Assembly (NCBI GenBank): GCA_008973525.1 | Contig: WACJ01000521.1 | Coordinates: forward strand, 248,001 to 312,000 | From: Stenopsyche tienmushanensis | Taxonomy: Eukaryota; Arthropoda; Insecta; Trichoptera; Stenopsychidae | Direction of reading: 5' to 3' | DNA length: 64,000 nucleotides | Shown: positions 53,779 to 64,000 of the stretch, piece after piece | Layout: each line of letters opens with the position of its first letter | Numbering within the stretch: position 1 is the first letter of the stretch | Notes under the pieces: model-generated | What the model was told of the DNA's origin: nothing | The model's input: only the letters and a program-made list of their open reading frames with translations | The model's database searches: none | Translations under genes and position numbers: made by a program

Positions 53779-53835
53779 CAGGGGCTCCCAAACTTTCTGT
53801 GGCGTTGTAATTTTGCTATAAATTTAGTAGTTTCA
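53779..53835 (+). mobile_element. hAT terminus fragment
   Basis: CAGGGGCTCCCAAACTTTCT is the terminal-repeat style of Charlie-type hAT elements. Helitron-A sequence begins about 80 bp further on, and no opposite end was found. Confidence 0.5.
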
Positions 53836-53859
53836 ATCATATTTATTTGATACGATACC

Positions 53860-54213
53860 AAGCGTGTCACCACCACGGAAGTAATAATTCTAAAAATATC
53901 ATTTGTTAGTTTTATTATAAATATGAACAAACATTGATTTTTATATATAAAACTACTGTAAGTTAATTGTACTATACCTATATTATTTGAAAAATTGCAT
54001 ACAATAAGTTGGCAAAGTTTTATTGCAATCGAATAAACGGTATGGTAGCGCATTAAATACGAACAAACAAACATTGATTTTTATATATTAAACTATGCCT
54101 ATGTTACTTGCAAAATTCTTAACAATAAGTGGACGATGTTTTATTATAATCCGATGAACGGTATGGCAGCGCATTTCGAACGAACAAAACCCAAATCATT
54201 TTTATATTTTAGA
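53860..54213 (-). mobile_element. Helitron-A copy, inverted
   Basis: Minus-strand reading starts TCTAAAATATAAAAATG and has the two ~130-bp tandem units (GCGCTGCCATACCGTTCATC) and the tail with TATTACTTCCGTGGTGGTGA and CACGCTTGGTATC, as at 9480-9518. The final CAGCTAG is not preserved. It is about 355 bp. Confidence 0.68.
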
Positions 54214-54251
54214 ATATAGTAAATTACTGAAATCTATATACTTCGCGCAAT

Positions 54252-54426
54252 AGGTGGAATACCCAAGGAATTGTTCATTACGAATTTATGAAACTTGGCG
54301 AAACAGTAACTACATATGTATATTGTCAGCAATTGGAAATGGTGAACAAAATATTAAGAGTCAAATCCCGAGAATTAAACAAGAAAAACTTTTTAAATAA
54401 TTTTATCCTAAATAGAAAACCAATCT
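54252..54426 (+). pseudogene. Mariner transposase fragment, catalytic core middle
   Basis: An open frame reads RWNTQGIVHYEFMKLGETVT then YVYCQQLEMVNKILRVKSRE before a stop. This matches WWDCGGIIHFEFLKLGETIN of the 1093 copy, the segment between the first and second catalytic blocks. Neither block is present. Confidence 0.75.
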
Positions 54427-54799
54427 AAAAAATATATATTCCTAGGAAAATCTCCTTTAAGATCGCATATGTCCGATAATGGATATGGTATCTTAAGAAG
54501 ACTGTTCTGAATATACACGACATTTTAAATGCTCCCATTGATATTTTCTTTCTAGAACTTATCTAATCTTGGAAGAATACTTACATTGCAGAGGTTCGGC
54601 TTAAATTTGAAAATAATGCTTGAAACACATACCTGAAACAAACAAATAAAATGGTATTAATTTCAGTGATATTTTAAATAACACAGCAGAGTTTGCAGTT
54701 TATTTTGGGATTCGAATACAATTTACTTAAATATGCAGGAATTATAGCCATAAATATGAAGTTAAACCAGGATGTTGGGTGTGCAGCAAACATGTAGTT

Positions 54800-55140
54800 T
54801 AATAAAAAAAATATCAAAGCATATGAATCAACGCAAAAACTCAGATTTGCTTCTGTGAAACATCGCCAAATACTCGATTGAAACATCCTCAAGACGCTGT
54901 TTTATTTCCATTGTGAGCAAACGCGGCACCCATCCTGCGCACAGCTTTCTCATGTCCAAATTTTTAGTCAATATGCAGTGTACAGCACTTTTTTAAATGA
55001 CTACCATATCTGCTAGCTCGCGCACATTGAGTCGACGGTCGTCCAATATCATTTTGTGGTGTTTCTTCGTCATTTTTGGCCTGTTTACCTCATTTGGTCA
55101 ATCACTAAACATTTTTTCCCATGTTTACAAATTCACTAAG
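54800..55140 (-). pseudogene. Mariner transposase fragment, N-terminal domains
   Basis: On the minus strand: ILDDRRLNVRELADMVVI*K then SAVHCILTKNLDMRKLCAGW and VPRLLTMEIKQRLEDVSIE, then SIWRCFTEANLSF in another frame. This is the second helix-turn-helix region and the start of the linker to the catalytic domain. It resembles 49993-50175 closely. Confidence 0.8.
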
Positions 55141-55465
55141 AATTTTCCCTATTGATGACTGCCAAACAAATACATACTTAACAACATAGCGACTTAAAAC
55201 TTAAGCTTTATAAGATAAATATATACGAGTAATACAAATTTTTTGTCTTTTTCTTTTAGTTTTTATTGATATTTATTGGGTTATAAACAAAATTGTAGAT
55301 GAAGGCAATAAATACCATAAAACATTCATTTTGGGTACATCTTGAACTACTCTAGTATTTATTCAAAACTGTATTTTGTATATTTATTAAAAAACGGACC
55401 AAATGCTTAAATTTTATTTAACCATCTTATATTTGTATGTAAAACAACAAAATACAAAGGCTTTA
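55141..55465. other. AT-rich, no recognisable feature
   Basis: No frame or repeat was recognised. Confidence 0.4.
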
Positions 55466-55640
55466 ACCCCTAAAGGAGTACTATCCCAGGGCCTGGGACC
55501 CTTCCACTTATTCGAAAGAGCACTCTTGTACATTGAGCTCGGAGACAGACAGAGACAGAGAGAGAACGTAGCACAGTTCGGGAGACAAAGACGGAGAGCT
55601 TCCCCGCATACATCGCACGATTGTATTTGACGCAGTTGCG
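55466..55640 (+). repeat. LTR-family C, upstream part
   Basis: CCCCTAAAGGAGTACTATCC, CCACTTATTCGAAAGAGCAC and GAGACAGACAGAGACAGAGA match 21505-21625 in order. GGAGAGCTTCCCCGCATAC extends it further than the 21505 copy. Confidence 0.55.
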
Positions 55641-57594
55641 CGTTTTGCGTTATGTTTGCATAGATATGCAAACAAGATTCTTAAGATTTTTATAATTGTC
55701 ATTATATTCGCGCTTTGATTAATTAAAAGCTTGTTTTAGCACCAACTAAAATAATTCGGGCAGCATAAAAAATATAATAAATTGTGGTTGTATTTAAATT
55801 TTCCTCAATTTATGTTCGTCGTTATATGAATTGTACGAAGAAACAAAGCCAAATTATTCACGCTACATCGTTTCTTTTCTTGGATGTTTAATTAAAAAAG
55901 TGTTTAATTACTGTCCATTAAATTTTAAATAATAAGCACATGCAAAAGTGTTTATTTACCCTCTTAAAATATGGGTCCTGGACGAAAAGGTTAGGAGTCG
56001 CTTACGTCCAAAGTGGGCGCGGAGAGAGGTATAAAAATTTGATTAACGGGTACCTGACCTTTTTACAATTTCATTCTTATGGATCTCTCATAATTTGATT
56101 GTAGGGTTCGTGATCTGTTTCTTAATTGGTAAAATTTTATTGGATCATCCGACGCACGACGCACCGCCATTTAACCCCTATACTGCAGCGCCATTTATTA
56201 TTCAGTCCGCTTATTTATTGTGGGACGTTTATTATGTAGCGTGATGGTATGTCTTCGTGGACATAAAATAAAATGTATGTCTATTAATAGCTGAGAAGAC
56301 ATGCATAATATTCGAATTATGTATCAACGATTCGGGAAGTCGACGATGAATGTCGATATTTCAGCCATCACGTTGAAAGTTTCAACTTATGAAATTGTTC
56401 CGACATAACGACATGACAGGAAATTACCCAGATACGAACTATTCATAAATGGGCGACCCTTGCGATCAATGATTCACCTGAAACGCGACAAAATTAGTTA
56501 CACAATCATTTTACAAGCTCACTTTGGCTTATCTCGGCTAAGCTTTTGTCTCATGAGAACATACATCACTTGTTTTCTTTGATCATCTAAGCGCCAGCAA
56601 CTCACTGATGAGTCGCTATGTCTTCAAATTAGTAAATTGATACAACTTCAAATAAATAATTAATTTAAATGGCGTGTATATAATATTAATAAAAAATAAA
56701 AATATTAATTAAATGTTGTGACAACCCTGAACAAAACTCGTAAATTATCCCGCAGGACAGCATGTGGTATACATGCATATGCTAGGATACACAAATCTCC
56801 TTTAAACAATTATATTTACGTATTAAACAACTTTCATGCAATTTCTAATGTCTTTCTAACAAATTTATTATTGAGGGCTTACATTTTTGATCATCAAATA
56901 AAAAGCTAAAATTAAAAAAAAATCTAATTTGACAAAATTAATATTTTATTCAATCTTTGAAGCATATAAAAGAGCAAGATTTAAACCTATTAAATTATTA
57001 AAATTTCATTTTTTTTTAAAAAAGTATCCTCGCGGTGATTAGGTTAACTTATGATAACTCTATATAAAATTAAAAAATCTAAATATTTTATATTAATATG
57101 CATATAAGTACAGTTCGTGATTGTATTAAGAATTTTAAAAAAATGAATTTTTAGCATAGTTGTATGCAAAAAAAGTATTTTTTTTTTTGTAAAAATTACA
57201 GAAATTTACCGAAAAAAGAAATCAATCTTTAGTCAATATTACCTAAAGTAAATATGCAAAATTTCAATAAGATCGGTGTATTCGTTTTTGAGGAATCGCG
57301 TTTACCGACTTAAAGTGAGATTAAATTGCGACATTTTCAGCCGGTCGACCCTATTGAGCGAAATTTCCAAAGGCTCTCACTCCTATACTTTTATTTCGAT
57401 TGACTTGAAACTTTGAGATAATATCCTTGACATATTGTACTATTAGATAAAGCATGTAAGCATTTAAGTGTCATAAACCGCACGCGGTAGCCCTGCCCTC
57501 GAGCAAATGAGGTCTTGGAAAAAACATACTATGATAGAAATTGTTTTTTTTTTTTTTGAAGACGCTATACTGTTTAGTATTTGTTTGACAGTCA
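55641..57594. other. No named gene; GC-mixed island 55970-56640
   Basis: Mostly AT-rich. 55970-56640 has moderate GC and no repeat match. At 56714-56736 a 23-bp word (TGTTGTGACAACCCTGAACA...) recurs inverted at 63070-63092. A 63-codon frame (56718-56909) has no motif. Confidence 0.4.
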
Positions 57595-57990
57595 TCAAAA
57601 GTATTCAAAAAATGCTATACATCGCATATTGACTGAAAATTTGGTCATGAGAAAGCTGTGTGCAAGATGGGTGCTGTGTTTGCTCACAATGAAATAAAAA
57701 TACTTTACAGCAATAAGGTCGAATATTAGTATCAGATCAGGATGAAACATGAGTCCATCATGTCCCATTTGCGATAAAGGAACACGAGGACCCTCCACTG
57801 GCCAGAGCTGTTTATTGGTCTCGCTATTTGGAACCATGCCAACCGGCGCAACAAAAGTGCATAGCAAGGTGCAAAACCATTGTTGATCATAAAATACCTT
57901 AAAAGAGGACATAATATCTGTGTATCCAACCGGTCCGCTTTTCCAACCGCTGACATGACGAATAAACGCTTCGCAATCGGATGTCATTCC
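57595..57990 (+). pseudogene. Mariner fragment joined to hAT MITE core
   Basis: 57600-57690 reads HRILTENLVMRKLCARWVLC then LLTMK, as in 50070-50140. 57735-57770 reads DQDET*VHH, the first catalytic block with a stop, and KEHEDPPLARAVYW after it. From about 57900 the sequence matches the hAT MITE core (ACCGGTCCGCTTTTCCAACC and CGCAATCGGATGTCATTCC, compare 17660-17727). The 130-codon minus-strand frame spanning the joint is not a gene. Confidence 0.65.
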
Positions 57991-58344
57991 CGAACATGTC
58001 TACGGAACTATTAAGTACTCTCATTACAAAACGAAGTTGTCTGAAAAAGTCTGATCGGGTGGGTTATTAACTACTTGTCAAAATTAATTTTACATGTGAA
58101 ATCCTGTAATTGGCTAATGTAATATTTCCCATCTATGGCTTATTATATATGTAAAGCTGTTGTTGGATTTACATACAGAAATAAATAAAAATCTACATTT
58201 TAAAAAGTAAATCAGTAGATGTCATCTTCTTCAACAAAAGAGATGTAATTGGATTTTTTAAAAATATAACCCGGAATTTTGCTTTTTTGAATCGAATCAG
58301 TAGTTAGGAGTTCGGAAAGGCTATAACTAAACACACAGCCCTAA

Positions 58345-58560
58345 CGTATATGTTCCAGTATAGTCACAAGTGAACGAAATGTAGCATCCTCTGTTGCGCA
58401 ACGCGTAATTATCAAAAAAATAAATATTGGGCGGCCCGGTATTTTTTTGTCCTTCAAAGTCCTAGTTTCTTGATATTTTCTAATGGTATAATGCACCCCT
58501 TTATATATTAAAAAGTCTTTATTTCGTCGTTGCAATCATGGCGAATGAATTGCAATACTT
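58345..58560 (-). pseudogene. Tc1-like transposase N-terminal fragment
   Basis: The minus strand reads YTIRKYQETRTLKDKKIPGR then P, the end of the paired-like helix-turn-helix and the GRPR-type hook of Tc1 transposases (IxxYxETGSVxDxPRSGRP), then TEDATFRSLVTILEHI. The frame starts at MQRRNKDFLIYKGV. The catalytic domain is absent. Confidence 0.58.
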
Positions 58561-59758
58561 AATTTAGCTAATTTTACCATTTTAAAATTTTAAGAGAAAT
58601 GAAAGAAAGTTATCTTTTAAGCTTCAAAGAGTAGTTATTTTTTGCGTTTTTATTAATATTCGAATCCATTTTATGACGTATTATTGCGTAGAAGGATTTT
58701 AACATTAAAAATAAGATATAATAAATGCATTCTTATCTTTATAGATAAAATTCGATGCTTTGTTACGCGTTTCCAAACTTATTGTCGATAGTCGATACAA
58801 AATCGGACATTTCATATGAAAACTTTGTTATGCTCATGAAGTTATTCAATATTATAATTAATGAGATTGCCAACAGGTAGACGTATATGTTGCTGTTAAA
58901 TTTATTCATGAAGATTCTTGAAATCAAAAGGGTAAATCGACAATTTCCAAGCGCCATTCGCGAAGCACCCAACAGATAAAAGGTTGGCGCACACACAATA
59001 AACAGGTCTTAAAGATACGTCGCCGTATTCATAGCTCGGATTTGATGTATATTATGAGAATAACTTGCATGGTCCACAATGGAGCACTGAATCGAATTAT
59101 GACAGGTGGCAAAGTGGCTGCGCGAAAGCCTCCTGAAATATTCAAAGCGGCGACGAAATTCAAAAGACCACGAATGCGAATAATAACACACACGAGCGAA
59201 AAAAACTTTGCAGGAGGTTCGATTTGTCACGCTGGATGTGACCTTTTCGGATGAAAAGACATCAAAATAACATTAGCCATCCCATCTCGTATTCTTCGGA
59301 TGTATCGCAGATGGATTGGGAGGGGTGGGACGACGCACGGGATAAGCGAGAAAACATTGTCGTTCCAGGGGAAACATTTTTAAATTCGTATTTGAACGAC
59401 GACTTTCAAAAAAAAAAATGGACGATTTTACTGCTAATTTGATGATACACACTGGCGACATCTGTTGGCGCGCGAATAAGCTTTGGGATGTACTAAGCAA
59501 TGAACGCATCAAGCGATCGACGATCCATCCAAAGCATCAAAAGCTACTTGATAAGCTTTAGATTATAGCGACATACAAACAAACAAACATACATACATAA
59601 ATAAATAAAATGGCTTTCAGACTTAACGAATCAAAATTTGTAACAGTGGGTGACCATAAAAAAGCAAAAATTAGATCGGGTCATGATTTAAACTACAGTG
59701 TTCACCAAGAATAAAAAATTCCCATTGACTTCCATCACATAATATTATAATAGGATAC
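58561..59758. other. No named gene
   Basis: 59000-59530 is GC-mixed with overlapping 60-79-codon frames on both strands, without a motif. 59565-59605 has an ACAAACAAACATACATACAT-type tail typical of the ends of some retroelements or Helitrons, alone. Confidence 0.4.
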
Positions 59759-59935
59759 TGTAGCATGGGCGATATGGCATCCCCATGAAATGGTGTTGTT
59801 AATATGTGCAAATTCGCTAGATTAACAGTGACATCTTTTATGGGGTGTGACGCGCAATAAATGAGAATCATTGGATAGCCTTGACTGCGGGAAGACGTTC
59901 TTCCCGCGGTCAAATATCTTTTTCTCGACATCAAT
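59759..59935 (-). repeat. LTR-A fragment, inverted
   Basis: It starts TGTAGCATGGGCGATATGGC (inverse of the LTR end) and contains TGGTGTTGTTAATATGTGCA, AACAGTGACATCTTTTATGG and CTTGACTGCGGGAAGACGTT. It is truncated after the block equivalent to 51780. Confidence 0.65.
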
Positions 59936-61156
59936 CTCGATTTTAATTTATTTTTCATAGCATTTTGATTCCACATTCTGTAACATAGAGATAAATTAAT
60001 GGACCGATCGTCTTGGCCGTGGAAGGTTTGGTCTTCTTGTGACTGGCTCTTCTACGAACCGATAATAAACGAACGCAGAAAGGCCATCCGCTTTGAAGCT
60101 TAATCGTCGCTTAAACGTTGTAATTCCTTATTTTAATATTAATATTGATGCATTTTATAGGAAATATAACACATATAAGACGTCAGTCTACTGCTGAGAT
60201 TCATTTCAAACGCACTGCCGTCATCTCTTTGATGAAGAATTTTTTGTTTGAATTTCTTCAGTTGAGTTTTTATAAATACAGGCGTTCTTGAATCTCGGAA
60301 ATTCTCTGTAAGATAGCGATGTAATTTAAAGTCGCCGCATTCGTTTGATTGAAGACATGTACGTACGTCTGGTAAGCAATCGCTTCAAAGAAAATTGCTT
60401 TGGAATTCTTCTTATGTGAAGCATCTATCGTATGTCGCATCTGCAGAATGTATTTCAAGAATATTCTGTATTGCCGTCGAATCAATGCCAGCGGGCTTTC
60501 GAGATCTAATCTCGGATTTTAATTCAGTCTGCATTGTGAACGTCTCGGGAGCCGAAATAAACGCTATTTTTAAAGATCTGCATGCCGTTGAGCATCAAAC
60601 TCGTAATCAGATTAAGCCAAAGGCCGGAGCAATAAGGGAGTGGGTGGAATGTCAAAATCAAAGTTATGCAAATAAAGAATGTAATGGAATTTCAAAGGGC
60701 CGCTGTCGAAGTCTTCCAAGGAGCCAGGGGCGGCCGAGAGCTTTCGCCCAAACTTTTATTCAGACGGTAAAAGTTTAATTTTTGCGAGCGTTTTTCTTAA
60801 TACTTTTCGCGAAAGCTTTTCGCTCTGCTTTGTGAGCTTTGAATAAAAAAAAACTTTGACTTTTGTGTGTGTGTGTGCTCCCCCATTTGCCCGGGGAACA
60901 CAATTCCCATTTGTGCCAATCAATGTTCGCCGGCGAACTGGAATTATGGAGAAAATATATTTTGCGATTTTGCCAATCGTCAATATTAATTTGCTCTTGG
61001 ATTTTGTCGCCGTCGTCCTAGTCGCAAACTCGTTATGATGTAAATAATTAACAAACTTCAGTATCAGATTGACAAACACCATTTCGACATTTGCTGTATC
61101 CGGCAAACACGAATATAAAAACGTTCGACGAGATGAACTTTCATGAACTTATTATA
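59936..61156. other. Non-repetitive island; 127-codon frame without motif
   Basis: 60395-60778 is the longest frame in this stretch (DFNSVCIVNVSGAEINAIFK, KAGAIREWVECQNQSYANKE), unlike the repeats here, but without a domain I recognise; a 116-codon minus-strand frame follows at 60756-61106. A (GT)n run lies at 60863-60877. It may be noncoding or unrecognised exon sequence. Confidence 0.38.
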
Positions 61157-61270
61157 CAGGGTGTTTTGCACATGGACCGACAATTTTTTTTTTTTTTTTG
61201 GGAGATAGGGAAGTCTTTTGCTACGTTTCTCACATAGTCTCTATGTTCCTAAGTGTCAGGGTTGTTGTAA
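61157..61270 (+). mobile_element. Left end of the 31208-type TIR element
   Basis: CAGGGTGTTTTGCACATGGA, then a long T run, GGGAGATAGGGAAGTCTTTT and CTCTATGTTCCTAAGTGTCA follow the same order as 31208-31320. The right end is not present. Confidence 0.65.
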
Positions 61271-61332
61271 TTTTCGCAATATTTAATAATATTTATACGT
61301 GTAGGGGTACCTTTACAATACAATCTAGCCAT

Positions 61333-61400
61333 CGATGTACACTCTCTCCGTCTCTGTCTCCAATTCACTAATCTCCGCACTCAATGTAAGAATACTTTTT
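61333..61400 (-). repeat. LTR-family C, short inverted fragment
   Basis: CTCTCTCCGTCTCTGTCTCC and AATTCACTAATCTCCGCACT are the inverse of the GGAGATTAATGAATCGGAGA region at 40302. About 65 bp. Confidence 0.45.
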
Positions 61401-61774
61401 CAGTATTACTCGAATCCGTTCGCAACATATGCAGAAATCAAAAAGTTGTCGACCAAACCCCGACGAAGAAGGTTCTTCTCGGACGACCAGCTCTCTCTTT
61501 GTTTGCAAGAAACCGACCAACTTCAAGATGTTTCAGAAAAGCCGCTTGTTTAACATTTTATTGATCACCTGTAGCACCTGTCTCATTTCGAACTCTATCG
61601 CCAAACGAATGAAATCATAAACGTATTCCGTCGTTCATCACAGCCGACTCGTAAGTCGGGACCATCGTTATAGACTGCGATTGATCTTCGATCTTCAAGC
61701 CGCAACAATTAAAATAGCCGACCCCCGTATGTCAGACATGCATTAATATAAAACACAATAAAACATTAAACGTA

Positions 61775-61830
61775 TAATATTCCATAGTTACACATGAAGA
61801 TTCGGAATTTTAGGTAGTCAAAGTTGAACC
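61775..61830 (+). repeat. Dispersed repeat D, short copy
   Basis: CATAGTTACACATGAAGATT followed by CGGAATTTTAGGTAGTCAAA matches 11465-11510 and 47258-47300. About 50 bp. Confidence 0.45.
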
Positions 61831-61939
61831 GATAAATCTCCAAGACACTTTCTTATTGTTTGATAGACAAATAAAAATGTGTTACAAAAACAGATTTGCT
61901 TATAATAAAATAGTTATATTTCCAAATGTGGATATGTAT

Positions 61940-62356
61940 TGTAACGTTGAGGCGAGGGCGCTCTCCGGGGGCAGAGTCCCTGGGTGGCTCCCCGCCTCCA
62001 CGTGCTCGTCGGGATGGCCGCGCTAATCACACGAGTCCGTTCTTCTATCGGGCCGTAATGTTCCAGGACGAATGGATGGGAATAGATGGGCGTCGAATAG
62101 AAAGACTCTTTTCCCTAAATAATAATTTATTCCACATGAGAGAGAGAGATCTGGCTGCAGGAAGGACGACCTTCCGTAGCCAAGGCCAACCGATGACTCT
62201 CTCGATTCCTCCCGATCGGTCGAAATGTAGGTGCAATGTTTCCGTAGGGCCACAAGAGATGGCGCTGTTAAAATAACACATTGCACCTGAAGAGAGACGG
62301 AAGATGTCGCTGTTAACAGCGCTACTACGTGGGAATGATAAATCATCCACGCTACA
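61940..62356 (+). repeat. Solo LTR-A, complete, with 4-bp target duplication
   Basis: It begins TGTAACGTTGAGGCGAGGGC and ends ATCATCCACGCTACA. GTAT flanks both sides (61936-61939 and 62357-62360). TG...CA ends with a short inverted TGTA(A/G)CGT, a 417-bp length and no adjacent internal sequence make it a solo LTR left by recombination. The other LTR-A copies (18916, 25040, 27169, 41992, 51506, 59759) align to parts of it. Plus- and minus-strand frames of about 100-138 codons across it are not genes. Confidence 0.88.
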
Positions 62357-62599
62357 GTATCATTCGTTTTCTTTTGTGATTCGGAAATATATCCATATTT
62401 TTTTCTTGCAGAAATGTTTTCAACATGATATTCATGCACTTTTCAATTTACAAAAAGGATTTAATACAACTCCCAAATCGATCAACCAAGTGCTTGGACT
62501 AAGATGCTTACAAAGAACATTTATTGGTTCTAAAAGTGCGGAATTTCATAAAATTGTATTGTGCACTTTATTTTATTGGAAATTATTTTGTTTGAATAA

Positions 62600-62653
62600 G
62601 TAATAGCATTTTAATTCCCATCTACTAATTCCGAACGTTCATGCGATACGCCC
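62600..62653 (+). mobile_element. Mariner 3' end with terminal repeat
   Basis: It ends CGATACGCCCTAATA; the inverse, TTAGGGCGTATCGCATGAAC, matches the end at 48505. It shares AGCATTTTAATTCCCATCTA and ATTCCGAAC with 48455-48480. No coding part. Confidence 0.55.
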
Positions 62654-63744
62654 TAATACATACCATATAAATTTGACCCTTTTTCTTTAGCGAATATTAA
62701 AAACATTTTAGCTTTGCAATGGAATGCATTTAGTTGCACTAAGATGATGATAAATTGATTAATTGATTGTTTAAAGCTCTGAAAAATGATTATTTCCAAG
62801 CGTTCTCACAGACAAATAGTGGCGTAAATAGGTTTTATTAAAGTATTACGTACGAACACACAGACGAAAGACGTTTGTACATGTTTGCAACTTTATTTTA
62901 AAAATCAGAACTTTAGTAAAAATATTGTGATCTTATTTAAACAAATCGTTAGCATTTTTTTTAAACCTTTTAACTGCCAGCAAATTTACAGCAAATGCGA
63001 CTTGTGTATCCAAAAATATGTACGTATGCTACATGTTGTTCTGAATGATCATTTATGAGTTTTGAATATTTTTGTTCAGGGTTGTCACAACACATAATGA
63101 ATATATATATATATATTTAAATATTATTCAAAATATTTATTTTTCTGTGAAAAAACATACAACAATAACACTGGCGCTTAAATGCTTAAATATATTTCAT
63201 AGAAGAACCATCACAGTCGTTTCATAATTTGAATAAAAATGAGAATTATGGGAAAATATATTGAGGTAATGTAAAAAGGCCAAATTCAACGACTTATATA
63301 AAACAGTATGAAATTGATATTTTTTAAATAACATTTCAGCGAATATTTATTTTCGATAATCAATTTTAGAATCCAATTTTCAGCACAGCACAAATGGAAA
63401 TATATCAAATTTAACCGACATTTAAGTCGTGCTCGGGTATAAGCTTTATGTATGGCCCAATCGAATGAAATTGAGGCGCCACTTGGAATAATGAGCGTCG
63501 TGAAAATAACGATCATTGGTCATAACAATATGTTTTACGACCGTTAAAATAGCTCCGGGCCCGTTCGGATAGAACCCTGATTAATATCAACATACCGTAT
63601 GTTTCAATGAAACAGATTATAATGTATCAAAATGCTTATCAGGGCTGAAAAATGCGTCCAGATTGGCATTATTTTTCGTGTCGGTATTTCGGATGATTTT
63701 ATATTCCCGAATGGAATGACCAATTTTAAATAATGATTAAGGTT
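62654..63744. other. No gene; GC-richer 63410-63730
   Basis: AT-rich to 63300. An (AT)n run lies at 63101-63117 next to the 23-bp word shared with 56714. 63410-63730 is GC-mixed and non-repetitive. No coding frame recognised. Confidence 0.4.
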
Positions 63745-64000
63745 CACACTAATATGAATAATTCATAGATATATTAAACTATTTTTCAACGTAATCATCG
63801 TCGAGATCGAGACATTTCTATAGTCGGGACACCAGATTTTGTATGCCAGTGTCATAGACCTTCGCCAACTCATTAGGATTCTGGGGTACAGTGTTATATC
63901 CAAGTCTCATCTCCCGTCATAATAGAGTCCAGAAAAACTTCTAATTTCTGTGAAAAATACACTGGTGTCAGAAATGACTGATGATCTACTCCTTGCATCG
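63745..64000 (-). pseudogene. MLE-B mariner 3' part, running off the window
   Basis: On the minus strand: KLEVFLDSIMTGDETWI*HC then TPES, the first catalytic block with one stop, followed by a 3' tail (GAGATCGAGACATTTCTATA and GTCGGGACACCAGATTTTGT on the plus strand) as at 10900-10960. Upstream coding (ACTGGTGTCAGAAATGACTG on the plus strand) continues beyond the window. Confidence 0.7.

Noticed and set aside
57595..57987. 130-codon minus-strand frame
   Set aside because: It spans a joint between a mariner fragment (plus strand) and the hAT MITE core, so it is a chance fusion of two repeats.
62023..62439. 138-codon minus-strand frame, with a 116-codon plus-strand frame
   Set aside because: Both lie mostly within the solo LTR-A, whose boundaries and duplication are clear; LTR frames of this kind are not genes.
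1..64000. Bacterial-type systems (operons, phage, toxin-antitoxin, defence islands)
   Set aside because: No coding density, no ribosome-binding sites and eukaryotic transposon content throughout.

Overview
This window is AT-rich eukaryotic DNA with no operons, no long open frames and no recognisable host exon. The transposon types present (mariner and rosa-like Tc1/mariner elements, a Gypsy family primed by tRNA-Leu, R1-like non-LTR retrotransposons, Helitrons, hAT and pogo MITEs, a tRNA-derived SINE) point to an arthropod, most likely an insect. It reads as intergenic or large-intron sequence of a repeat-rich insect genome. All assignments come from reading the sequence by eye; no database search was run.

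Layout. 1-2500: an internally deleted mariner with both inverted ends (954-1692), a second mariner leader and an LTR fragment. 4050-4607: remnant of a PF20700-type 'Mutator-like' transposase. 5960-9770: a TIR element carrying a Helitron piece, rosa-like elements, and two Helitron families lying end to end. 10800-12060: a deleted mariner, a 16-bp perfect hairpin and a truncated hAT MITE. 13150-13970: one end of a long-inverted-repeat element with a 109-codon frame. 15000-19220: dense nesting, with a 390-bp hAT MITE inside a rosa-like element, an R1-like reverse transcriptase remnant, mariner pieces and LTRs. 21500-22400 and 27990-28405: repeated LTR-end / primer-site / leader modules. 30486-32402: a rosa-like element abutting another TIR element. 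34000-39760: rosa-like element, pogo MITE, tandem mariner fragments and a tRNA-SINE. 41000-48660: mariner ends, LTRs, an R1-like 3' end and the long-inverted-repeat element. 49700-64000: mariner, Tc1, R1-like, Helitron and LTR fragments and one clean solo LTR with a 4-bp target duplication.

Between the repeats lie 0.5-1.5 kb GC-richer, apparently non-repetitive islands (for example 2620-3160, 10205-10810, 16540-17060, 22450-23560, 28760-30130, 35140-35900, 45720-46450, 51900-52480, 59940-61130). They hold no convincing coding sequence and could be conserved regulatory DNA. Nothing here is a functioning autonomous system: every transposase or polymerase frame seen is truncated, frameshifted or stopped. 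The most informative items are nested insertions that can be read as a time series, and a few odd structures (the hairpin at 11750-11784, the LTR-end modules, the long inverted repeat at 46591-47790).
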